Shown: positions 56,326-64,000 of the stretch, piece after piece
Layout of the letters: the number at the start of each line of letters is the position of its first letter
Numbering within the stretch: position 1 is the stretch's first letter
Origin: Rubripirellula reticaptiva
Lineage (GTDB): Bacteria; Planctomycetota; Planctomycetia; Pirellulales; Pirellulaceae
Direction: 5' to 3'
NCBI RefSeq assembly: GCF_007860175.1
Contig: NZ_SJPX01000006.1
Span: 498,074-562,073 of the forward strand
Length of the DNA: 64,000 nt
Made by a program: the position numbers and the translations under genes
Notes under the pieces: generated by a model
Database searches by the model: none
Told to the model about the DNA's origin: nothing
The model's input: only the letters and a program-made list of their open reading frames with translations

Positions 56326-56673
56326 TCAGCAGTCGGCAACTTCTAAATGATTATGAATTCGCAGGCCCTGGGCGAGAGGACGAACCGCCTCGGTCGCAAC
56401 TTGCTTGACATAAAACGAACTGACGGTTCCCTCGATGATCAGCTCGGAATCCGTGCAGATGCACCGCGCCAACTTAAGTTCCCGCATGCCGGTTTCCTGA
56501 ATCGCTATCGCAATCGCATCCATTCGATCGGCAGTCGCCATCAACTTTCGCGACCGTCGACTTGCCAGTCGAGTCTTCGCTACTTCGCCCGAATCAATTG
56601 CCCCTCGGACAACGTCGTCGTTGCGGTTCCCCGCCGTTGCATCCAGCGAGCTCACTGCGCTAGAGATGGTCAT
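56326..56673 (-). CDS. BON-domain-like small protein
   Basis: About 115 residues. The C-terminal half reads LARCICTDSELIIEGTVSSF and then VATEAVRPLAQGLRIHNHLEV, the pattern of a single BON domain (V-x-L-x-G-x-V, then a helix and I-x-N-x-L/I). The N-terminal half is basic (ASRRSRKLMATADRMDAI). I chose the ATG behind GAGGAAACG. BON domains bind phospholipids or other cell-envelope ligands; no signal peptide is visible, so the location is unclear. Confidence 0.65.
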   Translation of the reverse strand: MTISSAVSSLDATAGNRNDDVVRGAIDSGEVAKTRLASRRSRKLMATADRMDAIAIAIQETGMRELKLARCICTDSELIIEGTVSSFYVKQVATEAVRPLAQGLRIHNHLEVADC

Positions 56674-57032
56674 CGTTTCCTCGATAAATTGAAGTTTGGT
56701 CGGCTTGAAAGACACGAAACCGATCCTTGGTTTAAAGCCATGTTCATTCTCGAAGAAATATCACGATGCGGTTTCATTTTCACCCTCAACGGACTTTACC
56801 GGCAATCCCACTTTCACGTAAATTTCGCGGTTCTTGTCAGTTTGTCGTTAAAACTGGTGTCGCGGCTTAAATCCATGAAGCACGGCAAATCTGACTTCGA
56901 CTCCTAGGCGATAGGCCTTTGAAGCAATCAGTGTGCCAATATCCTGGGCAGCGTGCCCGAGGACACAGAATTAAAGCGATTCTGCGGTGACCAATCGAAC
57001 CAGCGTAAAAGCCAGCAGGGTAGCAGAACGAA
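56674..57032. other. Intergenic stretch after the ankyrin gene and upstream of the BON-like gene
   Basis: No gene, hairpin terminator or repeat that I can support. It should contain the promoter of the BON-like gene at its left end and the 3' end of the ankyrin transcript at its right. Confidence 0.4.
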
Positions 57033-58367
57033 TTAGCGAGCCGCATTCACACGATTTTTAGCGTGATCGAGCGCCGCGATCGTTTCCGGCGACGGTTTGA
57101 AACTTCCTGGGCGTTTACCCGATGCAATCATAGTCGGCGTCCAACCATGCTTGTTTTTCTGGTCCCAAACGAGCGGATCCGCACCGCGCGCCGCAAGTCG
57201 CGCTACCGCAAGCGGGTAGTTCCGGTACGCTGCACCGTGCATCACTGTTTCGCCGTTGGCATCCACGTGATTGGGATCCAGCCCCAGTTTGATCAGCCAG
57301 TCAATCACCGCTAGTACTTCGGGCTCTGTCCCAGCTTCCTCACCCACCGCAACCACCCCAATCCCCGCGGCCGCCATTAAGGCATTGCAATCATCCACGT
57401 TGGTTAATTGCGGGTCAGCTCCGAGTTCCCACAACAATTTCATCAGAGGCAGATCGGCAGTTTTTGCAGCCAGCAAAAACGGTGTAGCACCGCGATGGTT
57501 CAGTCTTGCTTTGCCGCCGCTTCCCTTTTTCAGCTTGGCATTCACGTCGGCGCCCGCGTCAGCGATTGCTCGGACAAACTGCAGACTGGGGACACTTCCC
57601 GATCCTCGCGGCTCAGGATCACCCTGGACATTGTCACCGCGGTCAGTTTTCCGCACCCAAGTGATCGCATGCAGCGGGGAGTATCCACTGCGTTGGTCGT
57701 TCGGGTCGGCGCCGCCGGCGACCAACCACAACGCCAATTCAAAATGGCCACTCTCGACCGCCAACAGCAAGGCCGACGATCCCTTTCGAGGATTTCGGCC
57801 GTTCGTATTGTCGGGATCCATCACATCGTTGACATCGACACCCGCCTGCACCAGTCGCTGACAAGTTTCGATTTGCCCTTCGCGAGCGGCAAACAGCATT
57901 GCCGTGAATCCTTGTTTGGTACGAATCCCCAGTTGCGCACCGGCACGCACAAGCGTGTCGACGACGTCTGTGTTGCCTTCCGCCGCAGCCCACATCAACG
58001 CGGTTTGTCCGCTCCGCTCGGTCTCGTCGATGACCGCGCCATGGTCAATCAGCATCTGAACAATGGTGACGTCACCCGTCCTTGCTGCGGTCATCAGCGG
58101 AGTCTCACCGCCAGCGATTTCCTTGTTCGGATCAGCTCCCGCGGCCAACAACACTTTCGCGACTTCTGTGCGGCCATACGTGCAGGCAACCGAGAGCGGT
58201 GTCACGCCGTAAGTGTTCGGTGTGTCCGGTGCGACACCCTCAGCGATCGCCTTAGCGACGTCACGCACGCTTCCCGTCTGGGCAGACCGATACAGATCGG
58301 CTGCGTGACTAAAACCTGAAACCGCGACAGCGACGGTCAAGCACAGACAACGAAAGGTCGGATTCAT
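57033..58367 (-). CDS. Secreted ankyrin-repeat protein
   Basis: A 444-residue protein with a signal peptide (FRCLCLTVAVAVSGFSHAAD) and about ten ankyrin repeats, for example YGVTPLSVACTYGRTEVAKV, GETPLMTAARTGDVTIVQML and GQTALMWAAAEGNTDVVDTL. The last unit ends near 440. The repeat face is a protein-binding surface with no enzyme domain. It starts 8 bp after the zinc-ribbon membrane protein gene, so the two form an operon. Similar periplasmic ankyrin proteins are common in planctomycetes; partner unknown. Confidence 0.92.
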   Translation of the reverse strand: MNPTFRCLCLTVAVAVSGFSHAADLYRSAQTGSVRDVAKAIAEGVAPDTPNTYGVTPLSVACTYGRTEVAKVLLAAGADPNKEIAGGETPLMTAARTGDVTIVQMLIDHGAVIDETERSGQTALMWAAAEGNTDVVDTLVRAGAQLGIRTKQGFTAMLFAAREGQIETCQRLVQAGVDVNDVMDPDNTNGRNPRKGSSALLLAVESGHFELALWLVAGGADPNDQRSGYSPLHAITWVRKTDRGDNVQGDPEPRGSGSVPSLQFVRAIADAGADVNAKLKKGSGGKARLNHRGATPFLLAAKTADLPLMKLLWELGADPQLTNVDDCNALMAAAGIGVVAVGEEAGTEPEVLAVIDWLIKLGLDPNHVDANGETVMHGAAYRNYPLAVARLAARGADPLVWDQKNKHGWTPTMIASGKRPGSFKPSPETIAALDHAKNRVNAAR

Positions 58368-58375
58368 TTTTTACC

Positions 58376-59059
58376 TCAATTCGAGTTGGGACTCTTCTTC
58401 CACCCTTCACTCATCTCTTCAGCATAAACACGTTTGCCGTCTCGCACCGCATGACTGCGAGGTGAATCGTCCCATACTTTCGCATCACCTTCCTTGATAA
58501 TTTCAAGAACATCTTCGACTTCGATATTATGCAGCAATGAAAAATGAACGAGTTCGCGGTCGTACGTCTTTTCCAGCATAACCTCCAAGTTCTTCCGCAC
58601 GCGGGTCCCCTGCGGCAAGATCAGAGCCTTCTCAACCGTCGTTTTCGCGACAGCGCGATAGTCTGCGTAGATCGCCATTCGTTCGCTTTCCGGCAAATCG
58701 ACCTCGCGATAAGGTTCAGGGATTCGCGGCTTGATCGTTTCGGCTTCGGGCGATTCGATTTCGGACGGCGCGGGAGTTTGGCTGATCAGCATGACGCTGA
58801 CTCCGATGATTCCCAACAGCACCATTCCCGCTGCGACCAACCCACCAATGATGGCGAAGTTTACTTTGTTGCCTGAATCTGTTTCGACGGCCGCTTCCGC
58901 CAATTGCTTCTGCTGTTTTGCGTCTGCACTGATCTGAGCGGCGCCCGGATTATCAACATTCCAAATCGTCGCACAGGACGGGCACTTCACGTTTGCCATC
59001 GCGACTGGGACGTTCAATGAAGTGCCACACCCAGGGCATTTGACGCTGCGAACCGACAT
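58376..59059 (-). CDS. Zinc-ribbon single-pass membrane protein
   Basis: A 227-residue protein. An N-terminal zinc ribbon has CPGCGTSLNVP and CPSCATIWNV (two CxxC pairs). A charged linker, one membrane helix (about 68-91, IIGGLVAAGMVLLGIIGVSV) and an extracytoplasmic domain (about 100-225) with no family I recognise follow. The topology has the ribbon inside. It is the first gene of the pair with the ankyrin protein. Confidence 0.85.
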   Translation of the reverse strand: MSVRSVKCPGCGTSLNVPVAMANVKCPSCATIWNVDNPGAAQISADAKQQKQLAEAAVETDSGNKVNFAIIGGLVAAGMVLLGIIGVSVMLISQTPAPSEIESPEAETIKPRIPEPYREVDLPESERMAIYADYRAVAKTTVEKALILPQGTRVRKNLEVMLEKTYDRELVHFSLLHNIEVEDVLEIIKEGDAKVWDDSPRSHAVRDGKRVYAEEMSEGWKKSPNSN

Positions 59060-59138
59060 GCCGGAAACCTACGGACAGAGTTTATAACGAATACTAATTC
59101 AAGATATTTCGCGTGCGATGCGATCGCAAGAATGCTCG

Positions 59139-59978
59139 CTACTCTTGTTGGTCTGCGATTTCACGATCATACAACGCTCGGATTTCATCCAAGTCGACAT
59201 CGACCGGCGGCATTTGAGGGTTCATGTCGGTCAACGTTTGATGCACGATCCCGGCAACCGAAGCGTCACGGTACCACTTGTTGTCCGCAGGGATCACGAA
59301 CCATGGCGACTCGTCCGAATTACACTTTTCAATAGCGTCTTCATAGGACTCGCGATACGCGTCCCATTTGTCTCGCGCGGTGTAGTCGCCGGCGTTCAGC
59401 TTCCAGTGTTTGTCCGGGTTATCGAGCCGTTTCTTAAATCGCTCTAACTGCTCAGCCGGACTAATGTGCAAATAAAACTTCAGAATCCGAGTGCCTGCGG
59501 CAGCCAAGTTAGATTCGAATTGATTGATGATGTTGTATCGTTTGCTCCATACGCTTTTCGGAACCAAGTCTTCGACACGAACCACCAAGACATCTTCATA
59601 GTGCGACCGATTGAAGATCGACACCATCCCCTTTGCCGGCGTGCACTTATGGATACGCCACAAGAAGTCATGAGCCCGTTCGATTTCGGACGGCACTTTG
59701 AAAGGATAGGTTCGGCATCCCTGTGGGTTCATCTGGCCAAGAACTTTTCGGATCAAACCATCTTTGCCAGCCGCGTCGGGTGCCTGCAAAACAACCAACA
59801 ACGATTGCTTCTGTTCGACAAACATCCGGTACTGAAGGTCACGGATCTCCTTGGTCAGATCAGCGGTGATCTCCTTGGCTTCCGCCTTGTTCTTAACGTC
59901 GCCTGTGTCGTCTGTCGAAATCGACTTCAACTTGGCGGCCTTTCCTGGCTCAACGCGGTGTCGTTTGATGAAATCCAA
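59139..59978 (-). CDS. ppk2: Polyphosphate kinase 2 (PPK2)
   Basis: About 279 residues. It transfers phosphate between polyphosphate and nucleotides. P-loop-like signature VVLQAPDAAGKDGLIRKVLG, lid SEIERAHDFLWRIHKCTP, FNRSHYEDVLVVRV and KFYLHISPAEQLERFKKRLD, followed by WKLNAGDYTARDKWDAY. The single-domain length suggests class I or III (phosphorylates NDP or NMP using polyphosphate). The start is unsure: I used TTG behind AAGGG, giving LDFIKRHRVEPG; a TTG 69 bases upstream is also open. Confidence 0.9.
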   Translation of the reverse strand: MDFIKRHRVEPGKAAKLKSISTDDTGDVKNKAEAKEITADLTKEIRDLQYRMFVEQKQSLLVVLQAPDAAGKDGLIRKVLGQMNPQGCRTYPFKVPSEIERAHDFLWRIHKCTPAKGMVSIFNRSHYEDVLVVRVEDLVPKSVWSKRYNIINQFESNLAAAGTRILKFYLHISPAEQLERFKKRLDNPDKHWKLNAGDYTARDKWDAYRESYEDAIEKCNSDESPWFVIPADNKWYRDASVAGIVHQTLTDMNPQMPPVDVDLDEIRALYDREIADQQE

Positions 59979-60169
59979 GATTATGCCCTTGATTTGCGGC
60001 GTGAAAGACCAAGCAAGCGTGAAAGACCCGCGACTCTGGCGACCCAATCTATCAGCTTACGAACACCTCCGTCGATCCCACCCACCAGACCGATGCGATG
60101 CGATGAAATCTCTGGCATGCCGCGTTTCGCGGTACGCATGTCGGAACAGGTGCACGCGTCGACGTTCGC

Positions 60170-61627
60170 CTAAGCAACAGCCGATTCTTTCTCGTATCGC
60201 ATAAAGGTGCGAACACCAAAGATTGCAATCACCACGAAGCAGACCAGTGGCAAGTAGAACGAGTTTCGCACGCCAAGCTCGTCAATGAACTTGCCCTGAA
60301 GCAACGGCAGCAGAGCACCGCCGACGATCGCCATGATCAAGCCAGCTGAACCGAGTTTGGCTTCTTCAGCAGGCAGTCCTTTCAGCGCGATGCCATAAAT
60401 CGTCGGAAACATCAGTGACATGCATGCGGAAATCAGTACCAAACAGCACAGGCCTGTTTTGCCAGGCAACGTGATTGCACCAAAAGTGAACGCGATCGCA
60501 ACAATCGAAAGCGCCGCCAGCAATTTCCCAGGGCTTACGTACTTCAACAGGAACGTGCAAACAAAGCGGCTGACCAAGAAGATTACCATTGCCGCGATAT
60601 TCCACGTTTGGGCTTCGGCCAACGACAAACCGACTTGCTCCATTCCGTAGTGAATGATGAAAGTCCAGCAGGTAATTTGTGCTCCAACATAAAACGCCTG
60701 AGCAATGACGCCTTCGCGGTAGTGTGCTTTGCCGAGCAGTCGACCAGCCAATTCCCCCATCGGCGCATCGGGCACTTCTTGCGCAAAGGTTGGCATTTTG
60801 GTGAATGCAAACAAGGCTAGGAAGCCCAGCACGACTGCCGCGATCACGACATAGGGCGTGCGCACGACACCGAGATCGTGCTGCTGCATCGCCAGAAAAG
60901 TTTCGGGCGTTTTGCTCTTCATGTTTGCCAATCCTTTGCTGACCGCACCATCAAGAGCACCAAACTCTTGGTCGAAATCTGGCAAGCCTTCGGGATAGTC
61001 TGCTGTAACGTACGTGACCACTTCGGCCGACTTCGATTCCATCTTGGACCGAAAGTCACCGACCTCAAGGTTCGGCGCGATGATCGTTGAAGCGATGATC
61101 ATTCCGGTGAGTGAGCCGATTGGGTTGAACGCCTGAGCAAGGTTCAAACGCTGGGTCGCCGTTTCGGGTGGCCCCATCGCCAGGATGTAGGGATTACAAC
61201 TGGTTTCCAGAAACGCCAGCCCGAACGTCAAAACGTAAAATCCAGCAATAAAAATCCAAAAGTTCGCATTGAGACTGGCCGGGATGCTAAGCAACGCGCC
61301 GACTGCGTACAGCGCGAATCCGATCATGATCGCACCCTTGTACGAAAATTTACGGATGAACATTGCTGCGGGAAGCGCCATGGTGAAGTAGCCGCCATAG
61401 AATGCAAACTGCACAAGCGAACTTTGCGTATTGCTGATCTGAAAGACTTCTTTAAACACCTTCACCAGCGGATTGGTGATGTCGTTGGCGAACCCCCAAA
61501 GTGCAAAGCAGCATGTCGTCAGCACAAAGGCCATCAAGTATTGCTTGGGGATCACTTCGTGAGCTTTGCCCGATTGATTCAGGCTCGGATCGTTGTAAGC
61601 ACCGTCGTCTTGAGGTGTTTCCGCCAT
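60170..61627 (-). CDS. fucP: FucP-like L-fucose:H+ symporter (MFS)
   Basis: A 485-residue MFS carrier with twelve membrane helices. It has FucP hallmarks: CCFALWGFANDITNPLVKVF, FYGGYFTMALPAAMFIRKFS, FLETSCNPYILAMGP, and RLNLAQAFNPIGSLTG. A long loop of about 60 residues follows helix 6. It starts at ATG. It lies after an aldo/keto reductase and an alpha-L-fucosidase on the same strand, which supports L-fucose as substrate. Confidence 0.92.
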   Translation of the reverse strand: MAETPQDDGAYNDPSLNQSGKAHEVIPKQYLMAFVLTTCCFALWGFANDITNPLVKVFKEVFQISNTQSSLVQFAFYGGYFTMALPAAMFIRKFSYKGAIMIGFALYAVGALLSIPASLNANFWIFIAGFYVLTFGLAFLETSCNPYILAMGPPETATQRLNLAQAFNPIGSLTGMIIASTIIAPNLEVGDFRSKMESKSAEVVTYVTADYPEGLPDFDQEFGALDGAVSKGLANMKSKTPETFLAMQQHDLGVVRTPYVVIAAVVLGFLALFAFTKMPTFAQEVPDAPMGELAGRLLGKAHYREGVIAQAFYVGAQITCWTFIIHYGMEQVGLSLAEAQTWNIAAMVIFLVSRFVCTFLLKYVSPGKLLAALSIVAIAFTFGAITLPGKTGLCCLVLISACMSLMFPTIYGIALKGLPAEEAKLGSAGLIMAIVGGALLPLLQGKFIDELGVRNSFYLPLVCFVVIAIFGVRTFMRYEKESAVA

Positions 61628-61687
61628 GGAGAGATCTCGTTGGTGTCGTTGGGATGATTTCGATAGGACAAAGACGGAAACGCCAGC

Positions 61688-62752
61688 TCAGACAGTTCCC
61701 AGATACGGATAGCTGCGGTCGATCAGCTTTGCATCTTTCATCGCAAGCCAAAATTCGTTGCATTGAGTGGCTCTGCATAGATGAACGTTCTCAGCGATAC
61801 GACCTGGGCGACTGCTATTGAGCGCTGTTGCGACAACGCCCGGCGGCGACATGCCAAAGGCGACGCAAGCCTCTGCGGGGCGGACCGAGTAACGGTCGCA
61901 GACTTCGTAAAAGCGAGTCCGCCAATGGATCAGTTCTTGATCTTCCGCCGACTCGCCCGTCACCTTTCGGTAGTCAAAAAAGGCACCGCCGGTCAAAAAT
62001 CCAGCGTGGAAAACCGCGGAATTGATGACTGGAATCCCCCGCTCGTAAAGTGACCGCACAAACGCCAACAGTTCCGGCGGATGCGTATAGATCGTCAAGC
62101 TGGTCGCTAACATCACCCAGTCAAGTTTGCACTCGTTGGTCAATCGCATCGACGTTTTCCAATCTTTGGAACCGACGCCAATTGCCGACACTTCACCACG
62201 CTCTCGCAATTCGGTCAAAGCCTGATACGCGCCGACGACGTCGTCCCACCTCTTTTCGCGATCCGCATCGTCGACGGCTCCGGCAAGGTATTCGTCGGGA
62301 TCATGAACTGACACCATCTGGGGTCGGTACGGCGCAAGAAGTTCGCAACCTTGGTGGTAGCATCGCAGAATCCCATCGTAACTGATGTCTTGGACGGCAT
62401 CATGTTTCAGATCGACCCACGCCCCCGGTTCGAACGTTGGCTCGGGAGTCCGCATCGGCACACGCCGCCAGCCCAACTTGTTGCTGATCAGAATCCGGTC
62501 TGGGTTAATTGCCAAATCCGAAAGCGCCTTTGCCATCGATTCCAGCGCCAGCCCCGCACCGTATTTCCCCGCCGAATCAGCAGCGACAACATCCGGGACG
62601 TTTTCGAACCACTGCGAAACGATCTCTCGTTTCGCAGTGTCATCGATCGCTTGATACAGATTCCCCAGCGCGCTAGTGCCAAACACGATCCGAGGAAGCT
62701 GCAAAACAGGCTTCCCTACCGTCGAAGGAGAGGTGGTCGTTCTCAATGGCAT
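61688..62752 (-). CDS. Aldo/keto reductase, L-fucose (D-threo-aldose) dehydrogenase-like
   Basis: About 354 residues of the AKR (alpha/beta)8 fold: LPRIVFGTSALGNLYQ, catalytic-type Asp/Tyr in DSAGKYGAGLALESMAKAL, Lys in RILISNKLGW, and His in PQMVSVHDPDEYL. The group includes NAD(P)-dependent L-fucose or D-threo-aldose dehydrogenases that oxidise fucose to the lactone. ATG at 62752 was chosen; a TTG lies 27 bases upstream. It is between fucP and the fucosidase, giving a non-phosphorylating fucose route. Confidence 0.88.
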   Translation of the reverse strand: MPLRTTTSPSTVGKPVLQLPRIVFGTSALGNLYQAIDDTAKREIVSQWFENVPDVVAADSAGKYGAGLALESMAKALSDLAINPDRILISNKLGWRRVPMRTPEPTFEPGAWVDLKHDAVQDISYDGILRCYHQGCELLAPYRPQMVSVHDPDEYLAGAVDDADREKRWDDVVGAYQALTELRERGEVSAIGVGSKDWKTSMRLTNECKLDWVMLATSLTIYTHPPELLAFVRSLYERGIPVINSAVFHAGFLTGGAFFDYRKVTGESAEDQELIHWRTRFYEVCDRYSVRPAEACVAFGMSPPGVVATALNSSRPGRIAENVHLCRATQCNEFWLAMKDAKLIDRSYPYLGTV

Positions 62753-62787
62753 CGAGATCCGGCTAGGCTTGAGAGACAAAACTGAAA

Positions 62788-64000
62788 CTACTGAGTGACC
62801 TTCAAGACATACGCAAACTCGGACGGTTTGACGCTCGGCAGCTTAACCTTCAATCCATCCTCAGTCCGATTCCACTCTAAAGTTTCCTTTGAGCCAAGCA
62901 TCGTGACCGAGCCGATCTCGCCAGCATAGTGCTCGGAGCCGCTCGCCAGCGTTTTGACAGTCACTTCGTTGCTTTCGGGCCAGGCGAGGCCGGTTACGTA
63001 AAGCGTGTCGCCCTTTGCGGTGAATCGCAAGTCGTCGGATGTGAACGGTTTATCCTTGGACTCCGAGACATGACCGGTTGAAACCGTCGTCGATCCTTCG
63101 CCGAAGGTCTTCCAATAAGTCGTGTCGTAAATCGCTTCACCGTTGATCTTCAACCATCCGCCAATCGCTTTTAGGATCGCTTGATCTTCTTCCGGGATCG
63201 TTCCGTCAGCTCGCGGACCTACGTTCAACAGCAGACATCCATTCTTGCTGACGATGTCGACCAAATCGTCGACCAAACGATCAGGAGTCTTGTAACGCTG
63301 GTTTTCGGTGTAGCCCCATGAACTCGCACTTACCGCAGTATCGGTTTGCCAGAAAGGCTTACGGATTTCCGCCATCTTCGAGCGTTCTTTATCCAAGACC
63401 GCAGCGTTCTCGGGGAACGCATCAAACTTGTAGTTGATGATGCCGAGCCCATCGGACCACTTCGAAGACGCATTGTAGTAGTAAGATGCGAACTTCTTCA
63501 GGTGATCGGCATAGTGGTTGTTCTCATACGTCAGTTTTCGATCCGGAGTGATTCCAAAGTCGAACCAGAACACGTCTGGCTTGTACTTGTCGACCAACTC
63601 GCACGACCGAGCCAACCAATCGTCCTTGAACTGTTGGTCCTGAGGTGGAAAGAAGTTCTGATAATCCCAAGCATTGTCTTGGAACAAAAACGGCATCGGA
63701 CGCCCGTACAGGTCGGCATACTGGGGATCCGCGTTGTCGTACGCTTCGTTTCGTACGTAAAACATCCAATTGAAGGCACGGTGACTGCTGACGCCAAACT
63801 TCATTCCTTCGCCACGAACCGAATCCGACAGTTCTTGGATCACATCGCGTTTCGGTCCCATCTCGCTGGCGTTCCACCGAGTAAACGAGCAGTCGTACAT
63901 GGGAAAACCGTCGTGGTGCTCGGCAACCGGGATTACATACTTGGCCCCCGTCTCTTTGAACAGTTTGGCCCACTCTTTAGCATCAAACTTGTCGGCTTTG
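62788..64000 (-). CDS. GH29 alpha-L-fucosidase, 5' end outside the window
   Basis: The frame is open to the right edge: the sequence before the first visible ATG reads FDAKEWAKLFKETGAKYVIP and then VAEHHDGFPM, the standard GH29 start region, so that ATG is internal. The catalytic nucleophile Asp lies in DVFWFDFG. A C-terminal beta-sandwich begins after NVGPRADGTIPEEDQAILKA. The enzyme removes alpha-L-fucose from sulfated or mixed algal polysaccharides or glycans. Its N-terminus and any signal peptide are outside the window. It heads the fucose block. Confidence 0.95.
   Translation of the reverse strand, partial: KADKFDAKEWAKLFKETGAKYVIPVAEHHDGFPMYDCSFTRWNASEMGPKRDVIQELSDSVRGEGMKFGVSSHRAFNWMFYVRNEAYDNADPQYADLYGRPMPFLFQDNAWDYQNFFPPQDQQFKDDWLARSCELVDKYKPDVFWFDFGITPDRKLTYENNHYADHLKKFASYYYNASSKWSDGLGIINYKFDAFPENAAVLDKERSKMAEIRKPFWQTDTAVSASSWGYTENQRYKTPDRLVDDLVDIVSKNGCLLLNVGPRADGTIPEEDQAILKAIGGWLKINGEAIYDTTYWKTFGEGSTTVSTGHVSESKDKPFTSDDLRFTAKGDTLYVTGLAWPESNEVTVKTLASGSEHYAGEIGSVTMLGSKETLEWNRTEDGLKVKLPSVKPSEFAYVLKVTQ

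Overview
The window looks like a chromosomal segment of a planctomycete of the Pirellulaceae (Rhodopirellula-like) type. The signs are a DUF1559 pilin-like protein, a giant PVC-type membrane-bound dehydrogenase with a cytochrome c motif, a Tat-exported Gfo/Idh/MocA oxidoreductase, an N-type ATPase operon and a tmRNA. This assignment is inferred from gene content only.

Left part (1-11.2 kb) is a signalling block. It holds a hybrid multi-PAS histidine kinase cut by the window edge, a small desulforedoxin-like metal-binding protein, a PP2C phosphatase, two small membrane proteins, a decayed NtrC-type regulator, an intact sigma-54-dependent response regulator, and a divergent PAS-GAF-PAS-PAS kinase with its own CheY-like receiver. 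The first PAS of this kinase carries the FixL-type haem ligand pattern.

Middle part (11.4-36 kb) is a carbon-storage, fermentation and energy island made of two divergent gene trains. The minus-strand train reads alcohol dehydrogenase, glucoamylase-like protein, glycosyltransferase, a phosphodiesterase/EEP fusion, a 51-codon micro-ORF, a VTT membrane protein, a SpoIIAA-like protein, glycogen phosphorylase, phosphoketolase, remnants of a class I aldolase and a HAD phosphatase, and a histidine phosphatase. The plus-strand train reads MgtC, a second SpoIIAA-like protein, a GH130 phosphorylase and the nine-gene N-ATPase operon atpDCQRBEFAG. I find five sequences matching the sigma-54 -24/-12 consensus, placed before the desulforedoxin-like gene, the GlsB-type gene, each of the two SpoIIAA-like genes and the alcohol dehydrogenase. 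With the sigma-54 activator and FixL-like kinase next door, this suggests an oxygen- or energy-responsive regulon that turns on glycogen breakdown, phosphoketolase/alcohol fermentation and a dedicated cation-pumping ATPase.

Right part (36-64 kb): an HlyD/RbbA/ABC-2 exporter follows the ATPase. A scar region (41.2-44.7 kb) then holds an IS3 remnant fused to a broken alkB-like gene and a pRiA4b ORF-3-like fragment next to the ssrA terminator. After ssrA come typical planctomycete surface and catabolic genes (DUF1559, PVC dehydrogenase, Gfo/Idh, TAXI binding protein, a GT2/acyltransferase pair, TerB-like, ankyrin, PPK2). The right edge carries an L-fucose block: fucP, an aldo/keto reductase and a GH29 fucosidase cut by the window edge. 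No CRISPR array and no canonical tRNA were seen.
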